Positions 12,242 to 24,725 of a DNA stretch of 64,000 nt are shown here, piece after piece (position 1 is the first letter of the stretch; each line of letters starts with the position of its first letter). The stretch lies in contig LR746266.1 in NCBI GenBank assembly GCA_902729315.2, positions 3,916,759 to 3,980,758 on the forward strand, written 5' to 3'. This DNA comes from Spirodela intermedia. Lineage: Eukaryota > Streptophyta > Magnoliopsida > Alismatales > Araceae. The translations under genes were made by a program, and so were the position numbers. A model generated the notes under the pieces. That model saw only the letters and a list, made by a program, of their open reading frames with translations, searched no databases and was not told where the DNA came from.

Positions 12242-14998
12242 CTAGGACACACAGGGTGGTGGCGACGGTGGTGGTGGTGGTGGTGGTGGTTGGGGGGGGC
12301 GGAGCTGCTTGAGCCGCTGAACGACCTGCTTCATGGTGGGGCGGATGGACATGGAATCGAGAGTACACATGACGCCCAGATGCAGAGTCTCCACCAGGTC
12401 GTCGTGTGGGGCGGTGTCCCAGAGGCCATCGGCGAAGAACTCCCTGGCCTTTCCCCGCTGCAGGAGCATCGACCCCCACGCGACGATGTTGAACCCGTTC
12501 CCGTACTGCGAGAAAGACGGGTCCAGCGCCTTCTTGTCCGAGAGCAGTTCCAGCAGCACCACGCCGTAGCTGTACACGTCCGCCTTGTCGGAGACCCTGC
12601 AGGTCATGGCGTATTCCGGGGCCACGTACCCGAAGGTCCCCGCCACGCCGGTGGTGGCGTGCGTCTCCGAGCTCCCCAGCAGCCTCGCCAGCCCGAAATC
12701 CGAGAGGTACGCGTTGAGTTCCTTGTCCAGTAGGATGTTGCTGGGCTTCACGTCCCTGTGGAGGATCCTCGGGGAGCAGTCGTCATGGAGGTAGGTCAGC
12801 GCCTGCGCCACGTCAAGCGCGATGCGGTGGAGGCGCCACCAGTCCGCCGCGGTGTTCCGCCTCGCTTGGATGAACCTCTCGAGGTTGCCGCCGGGGAGGA
12901 AGTTGTAGATGAGGAACATCTCGGCCTCACTGACGTGAAATCCGATGAGGGTGACCAGGTTTGGGTGGCGCCACCGGCCGAGGGTCTTGATCTCGGCGTG
13001 GAATTGCTGCACCCCCTGGAAGCGGCCGATGGAGAGCCGCTTTATCGCCACCACCACGCCGGGGGAGATCTCGGCCTTGTAGGTGGCGCCGAAGCCGCCG
13101 CTGCCGATGCAGTTGCTCGCGTTGAAGCCCCCCGTGGCGCGGACCACCCGCTCGTAGGTCAGCGGCACACCGATGTCGGTGAATAGGGTCAGCTCCCGGT
13201 TTCCGAAAGAGCCGGCGGCGGCGGCGGCCGCGCGAGGGGCGGCGCAGTTCCTCGTGTACACGTAGAGGACGATCAAACCCAGCAGGACGGCAACGATGGC
13301 GGCGGCGGAGACCACCGAGGCGATCTCGATGGAGCTCAGGAACCTCCTGCTCTTCTCCGGCGAGCCCTCCGGTGGCGTGCTGTTATACAGCTGGGGGCTT
13401 CCGAGAGCGACTCTCCGTACGTTCAGAGGTGCCGCCATGAAAGCACTGTACGCCTGCTCCTTCTGTTGCCCTGGAACTATCGGCAATGACGGCGGCGGCT
13501 CCGTCGATCTTTGAAGCACTGTAAATTGATCGGATCTGGAGGAGGACAACGACGATGCGACGAACGAACAGTATGCAGATGAGAGATGACGATCGTCCAC
13601 GGCGAGGAACTTGGTGGAAGAACAGAGGAAGTTGGAGGAGAATCTGGGAACAGGGCCGCCTGAGAGTCTATTCCCACCGACATCGAAAACGTTCATGGAG
13701 TGCACGGGGAGTCCCTCCTTCAACCTTCCCGTCAAGAAATTCGAGCTCAGGTTCAGGTACTTGAGATTCTTGCACCGCTCGAGCCCCGCCGGAATATTCC
13801 CTGTGAAAAGATTCTGAGCTAGATTGAGAACTTGCAGCCTCTCACAGGCGCCCCAGTGGCTCGGAATCCTGCCTTTCAGCTTGGACCTTGGAGCCCACAG
13901 AACCCTAAGCATCGACAGGCCGGTGACGCTCTCCGGAAGCCCACCTCCGAAATGGTTGGACTCATTGCCATGGCAGCCACCGCCGCCGACGCCGATTGGG
14001 CGGTAAGCGTTTGACAGAACAAGAACAGATAGCTCGATGCAATTGCCGAGTTCTTTCGGAACAGGGCCGCTCAACCTATTCATGGACACATCCAAGATCT
14101 GAAGCCTTGTGAGCCGCCCAATCTCTGGGGGAAGGAGCCCTCCGAGAAGATTGGAGAACAAGAGGAGAGATCGCAGTTCACCGCAATTCCCAAGACTGGC
14201 AGGAATCTCGCCGACCAGAAGATTCCCCGAAAGATCAAGGTGCTCGAGGCTTCGACATCCTTTTCCGATCTCGCCAGGAACAGAACCGCGCAGCCGGTTG
14301 AAGGAGAGAGAAAGCACCCTGAGCTTCGGGAGATGGGTGAAGAAGGGAGGAACCGCGCCATTGATGTGGTTGCCCGACAGGTCCACCATCTCCAAATTCA
14401 AGCACCTGGAGAGGGAAGACGGTACCTCGCCGCGGATCCGGTTTAAGGCCAAGTTCAGCACCCGCAGGCCCTCCGGTAACCTCGAAGGGAGGACGCCGGA
14501 GATGGAGTTCCCCTGCAGATCAAGCACCTCCAGGTTCTGCAACCCCCAGATTTCACCAGGAATCTCTCCGTCGAAGCTGTGGCACGGGAGAGCAAGCATC
14601 TTGAGCTCCGATAGTCGACCGACAGCAGGGGACAGCCTCCCTGCCAACCTCGCCGCCGGATCTGAGCATTTCCAGCGGAGCGGCGCCGGCAGAGCGGAGT
14701 CGAGGAGGCGATCGCCGCCGCCGCCGGAGATATCGACCGCCGAGACCCTGGACCTCGCATCGCAGGACACCCCGGGCCAGGAGCAATGGTCGGACCCTGC
14801 GGAATCCCTCCACAGAGAGAGCAACCCTGTGGGATCGGACGAGACGCCGCTCTTGAACTGGAGCAGCGCCGCCCTCTCGGCCGCCGCGGGGTCCTGCTCG
14901 GCAGACGACAAGCAGATCGGAGCCAGCAAAATGAGGATGGACGCGAAGAGGGAGCAACGAGAAGAGATGGTCCCGAGGAGCCACCGGCGCCGCCTCAT
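12242..14998 (-). CDS. RPK2: LRR receptor-like kinase, RPK2/TOADSTOOL2 type
   Basis: This is a 918-residue receptor kinase in one exon. A signal peptide occupies about residues 1-33, followed by an LRRNT region with a CSWPGVSC motif near residue 72. Leucine-rich repeats follow, broken by a non-LRR island rich in glycine, and a transmembrane helix lies at about 559-582. The kinase spans about 620-890: glycine loop GSGGFG 632-637, catalytic Lys653, HRD 747-749, DFG 767-769, APE 793-795, so it should be active. The kinase sequence (for example [20 protein letters not shown]) matches RPK2, which acts in anther, embryo and meristem signalling at the plasma membrane. The protein is about 230 residues shorter than Arabidopsis RPK2, and the ectodomain is the short part. 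The C-terminus ends in a proline run encoded by a GGT-type repeat (12256-12300). It is the only intact copy; the paralogue at 34805-46145 is destroyed. Confidence 0.92.
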   Translation of the reverse strand: MRRRRWLLGTISSRCSLFASILILLAPICLSSAEQDPAAAERAALLQFKSGVSSDPTGLLSLWRDSAGSDHCSWPGVSCDARSRVSAVDISGGGGDRLLDSALPAPLRWKCSDPAARLAGRLSPAVGRLSELKMLALPCHSFDGEIPGEIWGLQNLEVLDLQGNSISGVLPSRLPEGLRVLNLALNRIRGEVPSSLSRCLNLEMVDLSGNHINGAVPPFFTHLPKLRVLSLSFNRLRGSVPGEIGKGCRSLEHLDLSGNLLVGEIPASLGNCGELRSLLLFSNLLGGLLPPEIGRLTRLQILDVSMNRLSGPVPKELGNCIELSVLVLSNAYRPIGVGGGGCHGNESNHFGGGLPESVTGLSMLRVLWAPRSKLKGRIPSHWGACERLQVLNLAQNLFTGNIPAGLERCKNLKYLNLSSNFLTGRLKEGLPVHSMNVFDVGGNRLSGGPVPRFSSNFLCSSTKFLAVDDRHLSSAYCSFVASSLSSSRSDQFTVLQRSTEPPPSLPIVPGQQKEQAYSAFMAAPLNVRRVALGSPQLYNSTPPEGSPEKSRRFLSSIEIASVVSAAAIVAVLLGLIVLYVYTRNCAAPRAAAAAAGSFGNRELTLFTDIGVPLTYERVVRATGGFNASNCIGSGGFGATYKAEISPGVVVAIKRLSIGRFQGVQQFHAEIKTLGRWRHPNLVTLIGFHVSEAEMFLIYNFLPGGNLERFIQARRNTAADWWRLHRIALDVAQALTYLHDDCSPRILHRDVKPSNILLDKELNAYLSDFGLARLLGSSETHATTGVAGTFGYVAPEYAMTCRVSDKADVYSYGVVLLELLSDKKALDPSFSQYGNGFNIVAWGSMLLQRGKAREFFADGLWDTAPHDDLVETLHLGVMCTLDSMSIRPTMKQVVQRLKQLRPPQPPPPPPPPSPPPCVS

Positions 14999-15789
14999 CG
15001 CCGCAGCTCTGACCGGAGGCAGTTTTCACGGGCGGAGAAGATCCACGGCCGGCGGAAGGAGGACAGGCCCCAAACTTACCTCCTTCCGCACCATGAGAGA
15101 GGAAAAGAGATGGAGAAGCAATTCGCGGCCGGCCGAGGATCAGGGAGAAGAAAGTGCGTTAATTCTTCTCTCTTCTGCCGGCGGCGCTGCCGTGCTTGCC
15201 CATCGGAGGGGACCCTATTTACTGCCCGTTCTCACCGCCACCTTCCCTCGGAAGAACTCCATACTTTTCCTCTACTGCGCCATCCGGTTTCTGCTGTCTC
15301 CTACCGGAGCTGCCGCCGCCGGCGACGGCGACCTCGCAGGCCCCACCGCGGTCGCAATCTCCTCCTCCCTCCCCTCCCCCCCACTCGGTAGTCCACCGAT
15401 CATTGCCGTCCGTCTCAGATCCACCGATCATCCCTCCCTCCCACGGCGACCCCCAACATTAAATATCAGATTCCACTCTGCGTGGGGGAAAGGACAAGTG
15501 GCCCCACCGCTGTGGATAGATTTATTACTAGCCAAGTCATGTGGGCTCTGATATTTAGCATTATTAAACCCATCGGTTAGCTAGTAGTTTCTGCCCACAT
15601 AATAAATAAATATCGATAATGCGAAGGGCCCCATCAGGGCTGTCAACGTCCTGGGCCCGCCCCCAGACTTCTCAAGCTCAAGCTCATCCGTATGTGAAGA
15701 GGCCAGCCAAAATAAATGCGGGCAACGTCGACAGTGAATGGGCTGAGGAGCCCGTGACCAAAGGGTGGGGCCCTCTCTGCGAGGCCTGG
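14999..15789 (-). promoter_or_regulatory. RPK2-like upstream region
   Basis: This is a GC-rich leader and promoter region for the RPK2-like gene, abutting the 3' end of the RPA1 remnant. The stretch from about 15150 aligns with 45925-46500 in copy 2, where it survives without a coding region. The long open frame that runs antisense through it is composition driven. Confidence 0.5.
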
Positions 15790-16893
15790 GGGAGGAGTTA
15801 GTCTCTGTACATACCGAGGGGGAGAGCTTCAGCTTGGAGATCTCCTCTAGGAGGTACCTTGTCTTGACTCGGTAGAGTCAACGGGGGACAGGACAGGGAA
15901 CGGAGAGTGATCCTCTGCCTCCTCTCGCCGATGAACTCATGGACGGCCACGATGGCCCCGAACAGGTGGGGGATCCACGTCGCCTCCTTGAGCCTCATCT
16001 GTAACTTCTCGTCACCTTCCGGTCGAACCAGAGACGTAGCAGCAAAGAGTACGACCATCCATAATGGCGGAGAGCCGGAAAACCAGTCGGTCGTTGGCTA
16101 ACTTATACCTCTGTTTTGACCATGTCGAGCTCGTCCGCTGAGCACCCGATGTTCTCCGCCTGCTCTTTGAACACGGAAAGCCAGTCTTCCCCCCGTCGGG
16201 TCCGAGACCTTCATCACCAGGATGTACCTGCGAGAATGTACACATTTAGAGAGAGAGAAAGAGAGAAAGATGATAATGGGGCGCGTCGTTCTCTGGCAGC
16301 CTTCGCAACAGAAGCCAGAATCGATGGTCTCGGTCACCTTCTTGTTGCAGGTCTTGTACGCCCGGTACCACATGGTCTGGTCGTGCTTGATGAGGCTCAC
16401 GTAGGCTTTTACACTAAAATATACTGGCTGCCCATTTTAATGGCACAAAGATGCAGGTAAGCGGAAGAGCTTTTAAAGCGGACCGGTCTACCTGGTTTAG
16501 TACCTAAAAGAGTAAGTATTGCACCTTTTCTTGACCCAGAGTGGGATCTCCGGTGATGTGAGAGAGGGTGACCCGGTCTGAGTACATGGAGGCCGGGCTG
16601 TTCCTCGAGGAGGCGTTGACCAGGCCGGAACCGACAGAAGACATTGCGGCCTCCCTGCCTTCGGAATCGTACTTGTACATGAAAGAAACAGGCTGAGATT
16701 AGGCAGATTCCACTTTGAAAAGGTGAGATCGAAGGAGAGTTGGGTTGGAGGAGGATGCTCACCAATATCTGAGTGTCTTTGACTACGGCACGTTTGGGTG
16801 TATCAGCGCAGAGCTTTTGGTTATGAATGAGATGACTTTTCCTCTTTACATTCTTGTATGAATGTATATTTTTCTTATTTGTTACTTAAATCT
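15790..16893 (-). pseudogene. RPA1 pseudogene copy 1, 3' part (exons 8-12)
   Basis: This part aligns with exons 8-12 of the intact RPA1 at 46508-47592. Damage is visible throughout. Exon 12 (about 16010-15850) has a small insertion that shifts the frame before the C-terminus. Exon 11 (about 16219-16100) has an extra G in the DPTG region. Exon 10 (about 16437-16290) reads YKTC where the intact copy has the zinc-binding CKTC, and its end is altered. The acceptor of exon 9 is AA, not AG. Upstream, exons 5-7 are missing, so the sequence jumps from the exon 8 flank to exon 4 sequence at about 16849 and is then cut by the copia LTR at 16894. Confidence 0.9.
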
Positions 16894-17417
16894 TGTTAAA
16901 AAATAATAATTAAATACATGATCACAATAAGAATACAAACTCAATTTCTATATATCAATGAGAGTAAATAGAAGAGAAATCACTAAGTATGATGAATTAT
17001 GATGATAATAAGTCTTCCACCAAAATACCTTTAATCCACATCTCAATGCCCTTGAGATGACCAACACACTATTAGGTAAACAATTGATTCTCTCTCCTTT
17101 TATACAAACTTCACCTGCAATAAAAGGAAAAAGAGAAAAACAAGTAAATAAATAAATAGATTTGATAGAAAAGAGAGAATAAAATCAAGTGAGAAAGAGA
17201 GATCTAAGAAAAATAAAGTATTCTTCATCTATCATCGTAAAAAAAGAAATACATACCTTATTTATAGAAAATGAAAAAAAAAATCACCAAAAAAAAAAAC
17301 CATTGTCAACCTACGTGTGGGCAAGCCCATATATCTAGAAGGTGATGATTTCAATTATTATTTTTCACTTTCTTTCAATAGACAACCCCTAAATGGGTCA
17401 GTAAAGATAAGGTAGCA
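16894..17417 (-). repeat. 3' LTR of the copia element
   Basis: It starts with TG and ends with CA on the plus strand, is about 524 bp long, and is bounded inside by the complement of a polypurine tract (TTCTCCACCACTCC). No second LTR was found. Confidence 0.7.
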
Positions 17418-20400
17418 TTCTCCACCACTCCTTGCACATCTCTCAAATGAGTTAGATAGGATGAGACTCCTCGTACATCTTCTAAACAAGCCAGACATGG
17501 TGGATTAACATGACCAACAAACTCTATTTTGACAGCCATCATTGGTACACCTAGAGTTGTCGTCTATTCATCTTATAAGTTCTTCATCCTTTATAAGATT
17601 CCTACGACATGAATCAAAATCAAATAATATTTAAACTTTTCCATCGCGACGACTTTCGTCAATATATTCGTAGCATTATCTTCTATGTAAACCTTCTCTA
17701 GAAAGATATCTCAAGAATTCATAAACTCACGGATCTTATGATATCACAGATAAATATGTTTCCACCATACATGATATACCTAATTCTTTGTCAAGCACAT
17801 AACACTCTCTATCATAATGTAAAAGAATTTCACCTTGTTAAATCTCAAGTTCGCTTAACAACTCCTTCAATTACAAGACCTTCTTAGCCGCTTTAGTAGT
17901 TACTATGTATTCTGCATTAGTCGTAGACAATACGACAATAGTCTATAGTGTAGACTTTTAACTCACAAGTCCATCAATCATAGTGAAAACATAACCTATC
18001 ATAACTCTTCAATAATCTAAATCTTTGGAAAAATCTATATTAACAAAGTCAACAATAGAAAAATAATTTTTTTAGTCAAAATGGATTCTAAAATTTAAGA
18101 AACTTTCTAGATATCAAAGAATCTACTTCAGTATATTTCAATACTCTTTTCTTAAATTATTTATAAATTTACTCACAAACATAATTACATGAGTAATATT
18201 TAGTCTTGTACATACCATACCATACATATGAAGTCAATTACACTAACATAATAAATTTGTTGTATCTTATTATTATCTTCTTCAAATGTTAGACAATGAG
18301 TAGTAGATAATTTGAAATGACTAACGAAATAAATACTCACTACTTTAATATTATTCGTACTAAATATATCCACTGTCTTCAAAAGATAATTCTTTTGAGT
18401 CAATCATAGTTGACCTAACTCTTAGTCTCTATAAATCTTCATACTAAAAATCTTCTTTATTACATCAAGATTCTTCATGTCAAATTTTCTGTTCAATTAT
18501 ATATTTAATCTAATAATCTCATATAAATTATTTGAAGTAATGAATATATCATCAACATAGAGCATCAAAATAATTTAAAAATTATCATCACATGTCTTCA
18601 TATAAACATAACTATCAAAATTGTACCTCATGCAACTAATTTTCAACATGTAAAAATCAAACTTCTTGTACCACTATCTCGATACCTACTTCAACTAAAA
18701 AAAAAACTTCTTCAATTGACAGATAAAATATTTTGACCACTGCACAACAAAACCTTTTATTACTATATATAAATTATTTCTTATAAATCTCCATAAAGAA
18801 ACATAATCTTCACATCATGATACTCAAGTTTCATATCTTCATGTATGACAACAACTAACATTAAACGAATAAATGTATGCTTCACAATAGGTGAAAATAT
18901 ATGTATAATTAATTCTATATTTTTGTGTAAAGTCTTTTACAATAAGCCTTGTTTTATACTGTGGTTGGTCACCATTAATCATCAGTGACTTCTTCTGATA
19001 CATTCATTTGTATTCAATAATTCACTTCCATTCAAGAAGATCTACTAATTTTTATGTATTGTTCTTGTCTAAATATGTTTATTCTTCTAATATTGCATAT
19101 AGTCACTTCTTCTTTTCATGTCGATTCATTACCTCTCGAAAGGTTATAGGTTTAATATCTTCTGTAAATAACATAAAAGTAGCATAATAATTAAGAAAAA
19201 TAGGAGGCCTTACTTTATGTCTATTTTGTCTAATAATAATACAATCAGAAACATCTAATGATTCTGTGACTCAATCTCAACTCCTAACAAAATTAAAAGG
19301 ACTGCACAATCTTCACCTCTAACTTTGTTTTGTCTCTAACATAAGTATCATCAAATTTCTAAACTATATGTTCTATAGAGAATAACTTTAATGTATGATT
19401 TTTATTAAAGATCACATTCCTATTAAAAATAATCTTTTTTATTTCTAAATTCTAAAGTCGATACTTCTTCACACTAATGCTATAGCTCAAGAAAATGTAT
19501 TTTCTTAATTTTAAATCTAACTTTGATTTGTCATCAACAAGAGTAAGAACATATCTTAGACATCTAAATATGTACAAATTCAAATAATAAATAGAGTTTT
19601 TAATTCATACATCTTTGATCACCTTTCTATTAAAAGTAAAATTTGATGATTTATTTATCAAATAAATTGTCATACTCACATTTTTTGTCGAAAGTTCTTT
19701 AAGTTAGTCGACATTTAATCACAAAACAATATGTTTTCTTAGTAATCATGTGGTTCATCTACTTAACAACATTATTTTATTAGAGTCTTCTTCACTATAT
19801 AGTGACATTGAATGTCATACTCATTATAAAATTGATCAAATTTAAAATTCTCAACTTATGTATCATTATCAATCACAAGACTCTAATCTTCTTCTTTGTC
19901 TTATTCTTCACTTTCTCACACTAAGTCATTGAACTTCGCAAATATTTATGACTTATGCTTTAAGAAAAATACTTACACTTTCTTGAAAAAATTATTAACA
20001 AAAATCATAAAATAACGAGCAACACCCATCAACATCACATCAACTAGATCACACACATCTGAATGAATATAATTCAACACACTAATCACCGCATACTTTG
20101 TTGTCTTGAATGTCACCCTACACTGTTTTCTCATGACATAGTACTTAAAAAAATCTAATTTATAAGTTTTTACATTAGGTAGTACTCTTTATGTATGTAA
20201 CTTATATATACCTATCTCACTCATATGACTACAATAATATTTTATTCAAGTTTGTAAATACTTATTTGTTAACATCTTGACTTCATCACAACAAGCATTT
20301 CTTTAATAATTTTGAAGATCACATTTTCACTTTTGAAACAACATTTATTTGCTTCTAGGATTTCAAACAAAATCAAATTCTAGTGTAATGCTGAAACATA

Positions 20401-21224
20401 ATAAATATTTTCAAGGTTCAAATCATCCTATCAAACATTCTAATTTTCACCGAATCAATCCCAATAACTTCGCAAGCCACATTATTTTTTATGAAAATAA
20501 CTTCCATTACACTTATAGGAATCAAACTAAGAATCATTAGGACATATGATAAGAGTAAGTATTAATAATTCATATATTTGACAACTCCTCAATTGTAACA
20601 AGGCCATAATAAATTTCATCATCTTCACTATCCTCAACCTTCGCAACATTAGTAACTAGATTCACCTACTAGTGCCTTATTGATAAAGTCTTAATATTAT
20701 ATGATAGGATATATATATTTGATATGAATATAGTTTAAATGTCTTAATAAAAGCATACATTCAATGTAAATATATTTTTTACGTGAATTTATAATATTTC
20801 TAAATTATATACAAAAATTACTAAATTCTATATATTTTATAATATGCATATTATATTGAGTCAAAAGGTTTTTTTTTATGCAATGCTGGGTATTCTAATA
20901 GATGAAAAAATTATATTTACATGTAAGAAAATTAGAAGAAAGGTAGTTTAAATTTTAAATGGATTCTCTATAATTTTTAAGTGTTTAATGAGTTGACCAA
21001 CGGACCCATTATAGCTGGCCCACTATTAGGCTACATACCAGCCCATTCTAATGGGATGATATTTAAAGAGAGAGAGGAGAGAGAAAGGGGAAGCACACAT
21101 GATCGGCAGAAATTAGGGCTCGTGAAGAGAAGATAGAGGAGGGTGATGAATAGAAGAACGGGAAATCACAATAGCGACAACCACCACGATGACAATACAA
21201 CAACAACAACATCGATGGTGGCGG

Positions 21225-21560
21225 TGAGTCTCATTCTATGTGACATGCAGAGAAGGGGCCGAGCATGAAGGTGGTGGCGCTCACAATGATGACGACAACG
21301 GTAGTGGCTGCAAACTCCCATTTTGCATGACAAGCAAAGGAGAAGACAAGCATGATGGTTGTGGTACTCACAACAGCAACAACAGTAGTGGTGGCGACAA
21401 TGGTAGTGGCTATGAACTCTCATTTGACATGATAGGCAAAGAAGGGGATGAGCACAGTAGTAATAGCAACAATGACAACAATACGCTCTTGACAACAACA
21501 ATAATAATGGTGGTTGCAAACTTCTTTACTGTGACAAGTAGAAGAGGAGTCAAACATAAC
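21225..21560 (+). repeat. Degenerate tandem repeat, unit about 85-105 bp, open frame
   Basis: Four diverged units start near 21225, 21310, 21412 and 21518. Each follows the pattern of a CAAACTCCCATTTTGCATGA-like core, then CA(A)GCAAAGAAGGGGA, then GAGCA. Units are separated by AAC/GAC-rich trinucleotide runs. One frame stays open from 21240 to 21740 and gives an Asn/Asp/Gly-rich peptide with no recognised domain. I do not call it a gene. Confidence 0.55.
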
Positions 21561-21748
21561 ATCAGCAACATTCACACTCTCATGCTTCGAATTGGGTGTT
21601 TTAGTTTCTACATGTGTTTAGTTCTACATTTCTTTTTCTTTATGAATGCTGCAAATAGTGGACTCTGTGGGATTTTCAACACATTGATTGTGTATTTTCT
21701 ACAGTTGTCAATACAATCTAGAATTCCCTCCCAAACATAGGTTCAGTG

Positions 21749-21777
21749 CTCTGCCAACATACTAGTTGTTGGCAGAG
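21749..21777. repeat. Near-perfect palindrome
   Basis: CTCTGCCAACA is followed by 7 bp and then TGTTGGCAGAG. The centre ACTAGT is itself palindromic. Confidence 0.85.
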
Positions 21778-22284
21778 GTGTTTTCACCTCTATCATTTTT
21801 CATAGATTTATAATATTTTTTATATCATTTTTTTCCTTTTATTCCTCTAATTTTAAGTTTGTGAAAGATTTAGAAAAGTTTTTAAGTCTACTTTCCTCTT
21901 TTATTCCTTTTTGTGTCTTTAACCTCACCCAAACACTTAATAAAAAAATATTCGTCCATCGCATAATACCAAGTTTTCAATGTGGGTCAACCCAAATCCA
22001 CTATGCATTATAAATAATCAAAAACATAATTTTCATAGATTTCATTTTAATAAAATCTAAAATTGATTACTTATTAAAATAATGACCAAAGTAACATCAC
22101 TTATCATTTCAATACTTTAGATAATTTCTTCACAAGTATCCATTCTCATGACACTTGTGACAAATTTAATTTTTCAATTAATTTGTCCATGACTTATATT
22201 AACTTTTTTTTTCTCATGACAAGTACTTCTCTTTTTACCTTTCACATTTTCTTACTCTTTTTATATGCAAACCTTCAACATGAA

Positions 22285-24290
22285 TGATGGCGAGCAGGAC
22301 TCGTCTCCATCAGCTCAAGAGACACCGGCAGTCTGAGTTCAGCCCGATCGACGCACGAAGATGAAGGAACTTGGCTTTCACTACACGGCCTAGCCCTTCG
22401 AGACAACGACATTCCACCTCCACAACGACAACGAGCTTGAGCTCACCCTTATCTTTCTTTGTATTTTCACATTGACTTGTTGGGCCTCGCGTTTGTGTGT
22501 TAGCAGGCTCAATTCTATGTGTATGTGTTGTTGTTTGTGTCTCCCTTTCTTTAAGATTTTATTGGGTCTCTCTTTTGAGGCCCAATTAAAACCCTAAGGG
22601 GGGGACCTATGTTTCTTTTCTTTTGGGCCTCTTTTGGGGCTTATTTGGGTCTTCATTTGAGGCCCACTTAAGCACCGTACAAAGGCCCTCCTCTTTCTCC
22701 TTTTAGGGGAGCTTATTGGGTCTCTCTTTTAGAGGCCCAATAAGCCTCTTTTGTAGCTTTTTTGTGGCTTATGGGCTTGAGGGCCTAAAGTGGGCCCACC
22801 TGCCCTTAGCTACTTGTGGGCCCTATATAAGGGGAGGTAGGACCCCCCCTCAACAAAAAGCGCCGAATTTTGTGAGAGATTATCGTTTGTGAGTTACTTT
22901 CTTCGTGACCTAGGATAGGGAGGGAAGGAGGGAGAGGAAGGCCGTCGATACCCTTTGAGGACTTCATTCATCGTGACGCTGCTGCCTAAGAAGTCCCACC
23001 GCCGCCTGAGACCAAATGCCGCCACCAGACATCTTCATTGCTGCCTGTGAGATCGCCGCCGTCATCGGATGAAACGGTCGCGGTTGCTGCTACAACCGCC
23101 GCCGCCTCTGCTGGAACCCCGTCATGCTGTCGTGATGAAAGGGGCTTGCTTCGCCTCCCTACAAGCCGTCGCCGAGCACTCCGCCGAAGTCTCTTAACTC
23201 CTAATTCGACTGCCCCCTCTTCCTTCGGAACTCCACCATAAACTCGCCGGAGCTGCCATCCGTCGCTTCGTCCAGTCACTGGCCATTCGCTGACGAACGC
23301 CTACCTACTGCTGACGTCGGGAGAGACCCTGCAGCTGTGCCGACGAGCCAGATCCAGTCCAAGCTCCGCATAGGCCTCCACCAGAGTTTCCTGACGATCC
23401 GCCGCCGTTGTGCCGTTTTTAGTGCCGCCTAGACTAGGAGGGCTCAACCCTCCCTAGTATCGTTGGCCAGGATCGTCTCCTTCCTTTGCTCTGCTTCCCG
23501 GCACTGCCAGAGAAGGCCGATCCTTCTGGTGACAGTTGGGCTTCCGCCCAACCGCCGACGCTCAGCATTCCCCCCGAAGCGCCGCCGCCGCACGCGCCCC
23601 GCGCGCTGGCTCCTGCAGCCCGTGCACCCACCCGGCGCTGCCGCCCGTGTGCCCCGAGGCACGCCGCGCGGCTTGCCGTGTGCACCTGCTAGCGTGCCCT
23701 TCGGCCCATCAACATGCCCACGCCCGCATCGACCGCGCCACGCCTTACGACGACGACTACTGCGACTCTTGACCAGGACCGACCGTCGACGCTAAGCATC
23801 GCTCTTCACTGAATGTCTCTACTTACGTCAAGTCTTCGCTCCGTCACGACCCGCCGGGCTACGCAGCCCCAAAGGTTAGTTCTGTACCCCTTCTTACTTA
23901 AGTTTAATTATCTTTTAAAGGGTTTTCTCAACTCATTTCCACCGCCATCTAGAGAACATAGATAGGATAAGACGGGTTATAGAATCGTGACTTCTGACGC
24001 TGTATTAGACTCATCACCATTCGTGAGCTGCAGCCCTAGGCTACTTCACGACGACCGTTCCGCCGTCTGTCCGAACGTGGACCGAGAGGGTCTCACACTT
24101 ACCATCATCGAGTGTTTCTCCGAGTTGTCCTGAGTTGATAGTGCATATTGATACGCCCACTTATACTTAGGTTAGGTGGTCAGACCTAGAGTCTAGAGTC
24201 TATACATTCTTATCGAATTAGTCCGACTACCCTATCCTAAGTCTTAAGTTTCATTGATCAAGTACAAAGGTTCTCGCCCGTCCTACATCA
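22285..24290. mobile_element. 2.0-kb solo LTR nested in the copia gag
   Basis: The segment begins TGATG and ends CATCA, which is a perfect 5-bp terminal inverted repeat. It is flanked by ATGAA on the left and ATGAC on the right (a 4 of 5 target duplication). The copia gag reads on both sides, so the insertion is secondary. Inside are a TATA box (TATATAA, 22824-22830), seven TGGGCC/GGCCCA motifs upstream of it, and a GC-rich transcribed-type region, with no protein domain. That is the layout of a large LTR left after recombination between two LTRs, perhaps of a Ty3/gypsy Tat-type element, but the family is a guess. Confidence 0.65.
22820..22832 (+). promoter_or_regulatory. TATA box of the solo LTR
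   Basis: CCCTATATAAGG follows TGGGCC motifs. The GC-rich sequence downstream starts about 30 bp further on (CAACAAAAAGCGCC), as expected for an LTR promoter and R region. Confidence 0.55.
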
Positions 24291-24725
24291 ATGACACTCA
24301 CCAATATCTTTATTCCGATGATAATACTTCATCAATGAATCAATAACATCTTTAAGAATAGATGTTATACTATCATATAATAAAGTTATAACGAAATGAT
24401 CAAATAAATCAAAAATATGAATGAGTAGAATAATAAATTTTTTATTATTAAAAAATAATTTTATATAAATAAGTTATTTAATAATTAATTAAAATAATCA
24501 ATATAAGATGTCAAATCATCTCTTGATATGTGTAATTCAAATAAATTTTTATTTAATATCAATTTACTCATCATCAACTTTGGTATACATAATCTCTCTA
24601 ACTTCTTCTAAAGTTTCTTGAGATTATATTCATCTATGATCTATTAAAAAGCCTAATTAGATAAATATATACAAATAAAATCCTCAACTTTCTTTTTCAT
24701 TATCTCTCAATCATCATTATTGATC

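Larger units (their letters stand above)
20690..21960. other. Unassigned insertion inside the copia element
   Basis: This segment sits between the copia integrase and gag parts and does not read as copia. It holds a GA-rich leader (21067-21150), a degenerate tandem repeat (21225-21560) and a near-perfect palindrome (21749-21777). Ends and target duplications are not visible, so its limits are rough. Confidence 0.45.
16894..24725 (-). mobile_element. Ty1/copia LTR retrotransposon, decayed, with nested insertions
   Basis: The element reads on the minus strand. Its gag part is at 24720-24291 (text similar to a copia gag, ending in a VTTLLY-type stretch) and continues at about 22284-22000 with a decayed CCHC zinc knuckle (CHKCHENGYL). 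Integrase lies at about 20150-19640 (RYF..F.N.F.KKV.VFFLKHKS and IHSDVC are readable). Reverse transcriptase/RNase H occupies about 19000-17600 and ends in WKHI...YHKIREF...ATNILTKV. A polypurine tract abuts the LTR at 17418. Stops and frameshifts are everywhere. Only the 3' LTR is present; the 5' LTR and adjoining RPA1 exon 4 sequence were lost by deletion. The element interrupts the RPA1 pseudogene. Confidence 0.85.

Noticed and set aside
14109-15551. 480-residue open frame antisense to the RPK2-like gene
   Set aside because: It mirrors GC-rich codons of the kinase gene and has no domain.
23434-23795. Overlapping GC-rich frames on both strands
   Set aside because: They lie inside the solo LTR, show no domain and result from high GC.
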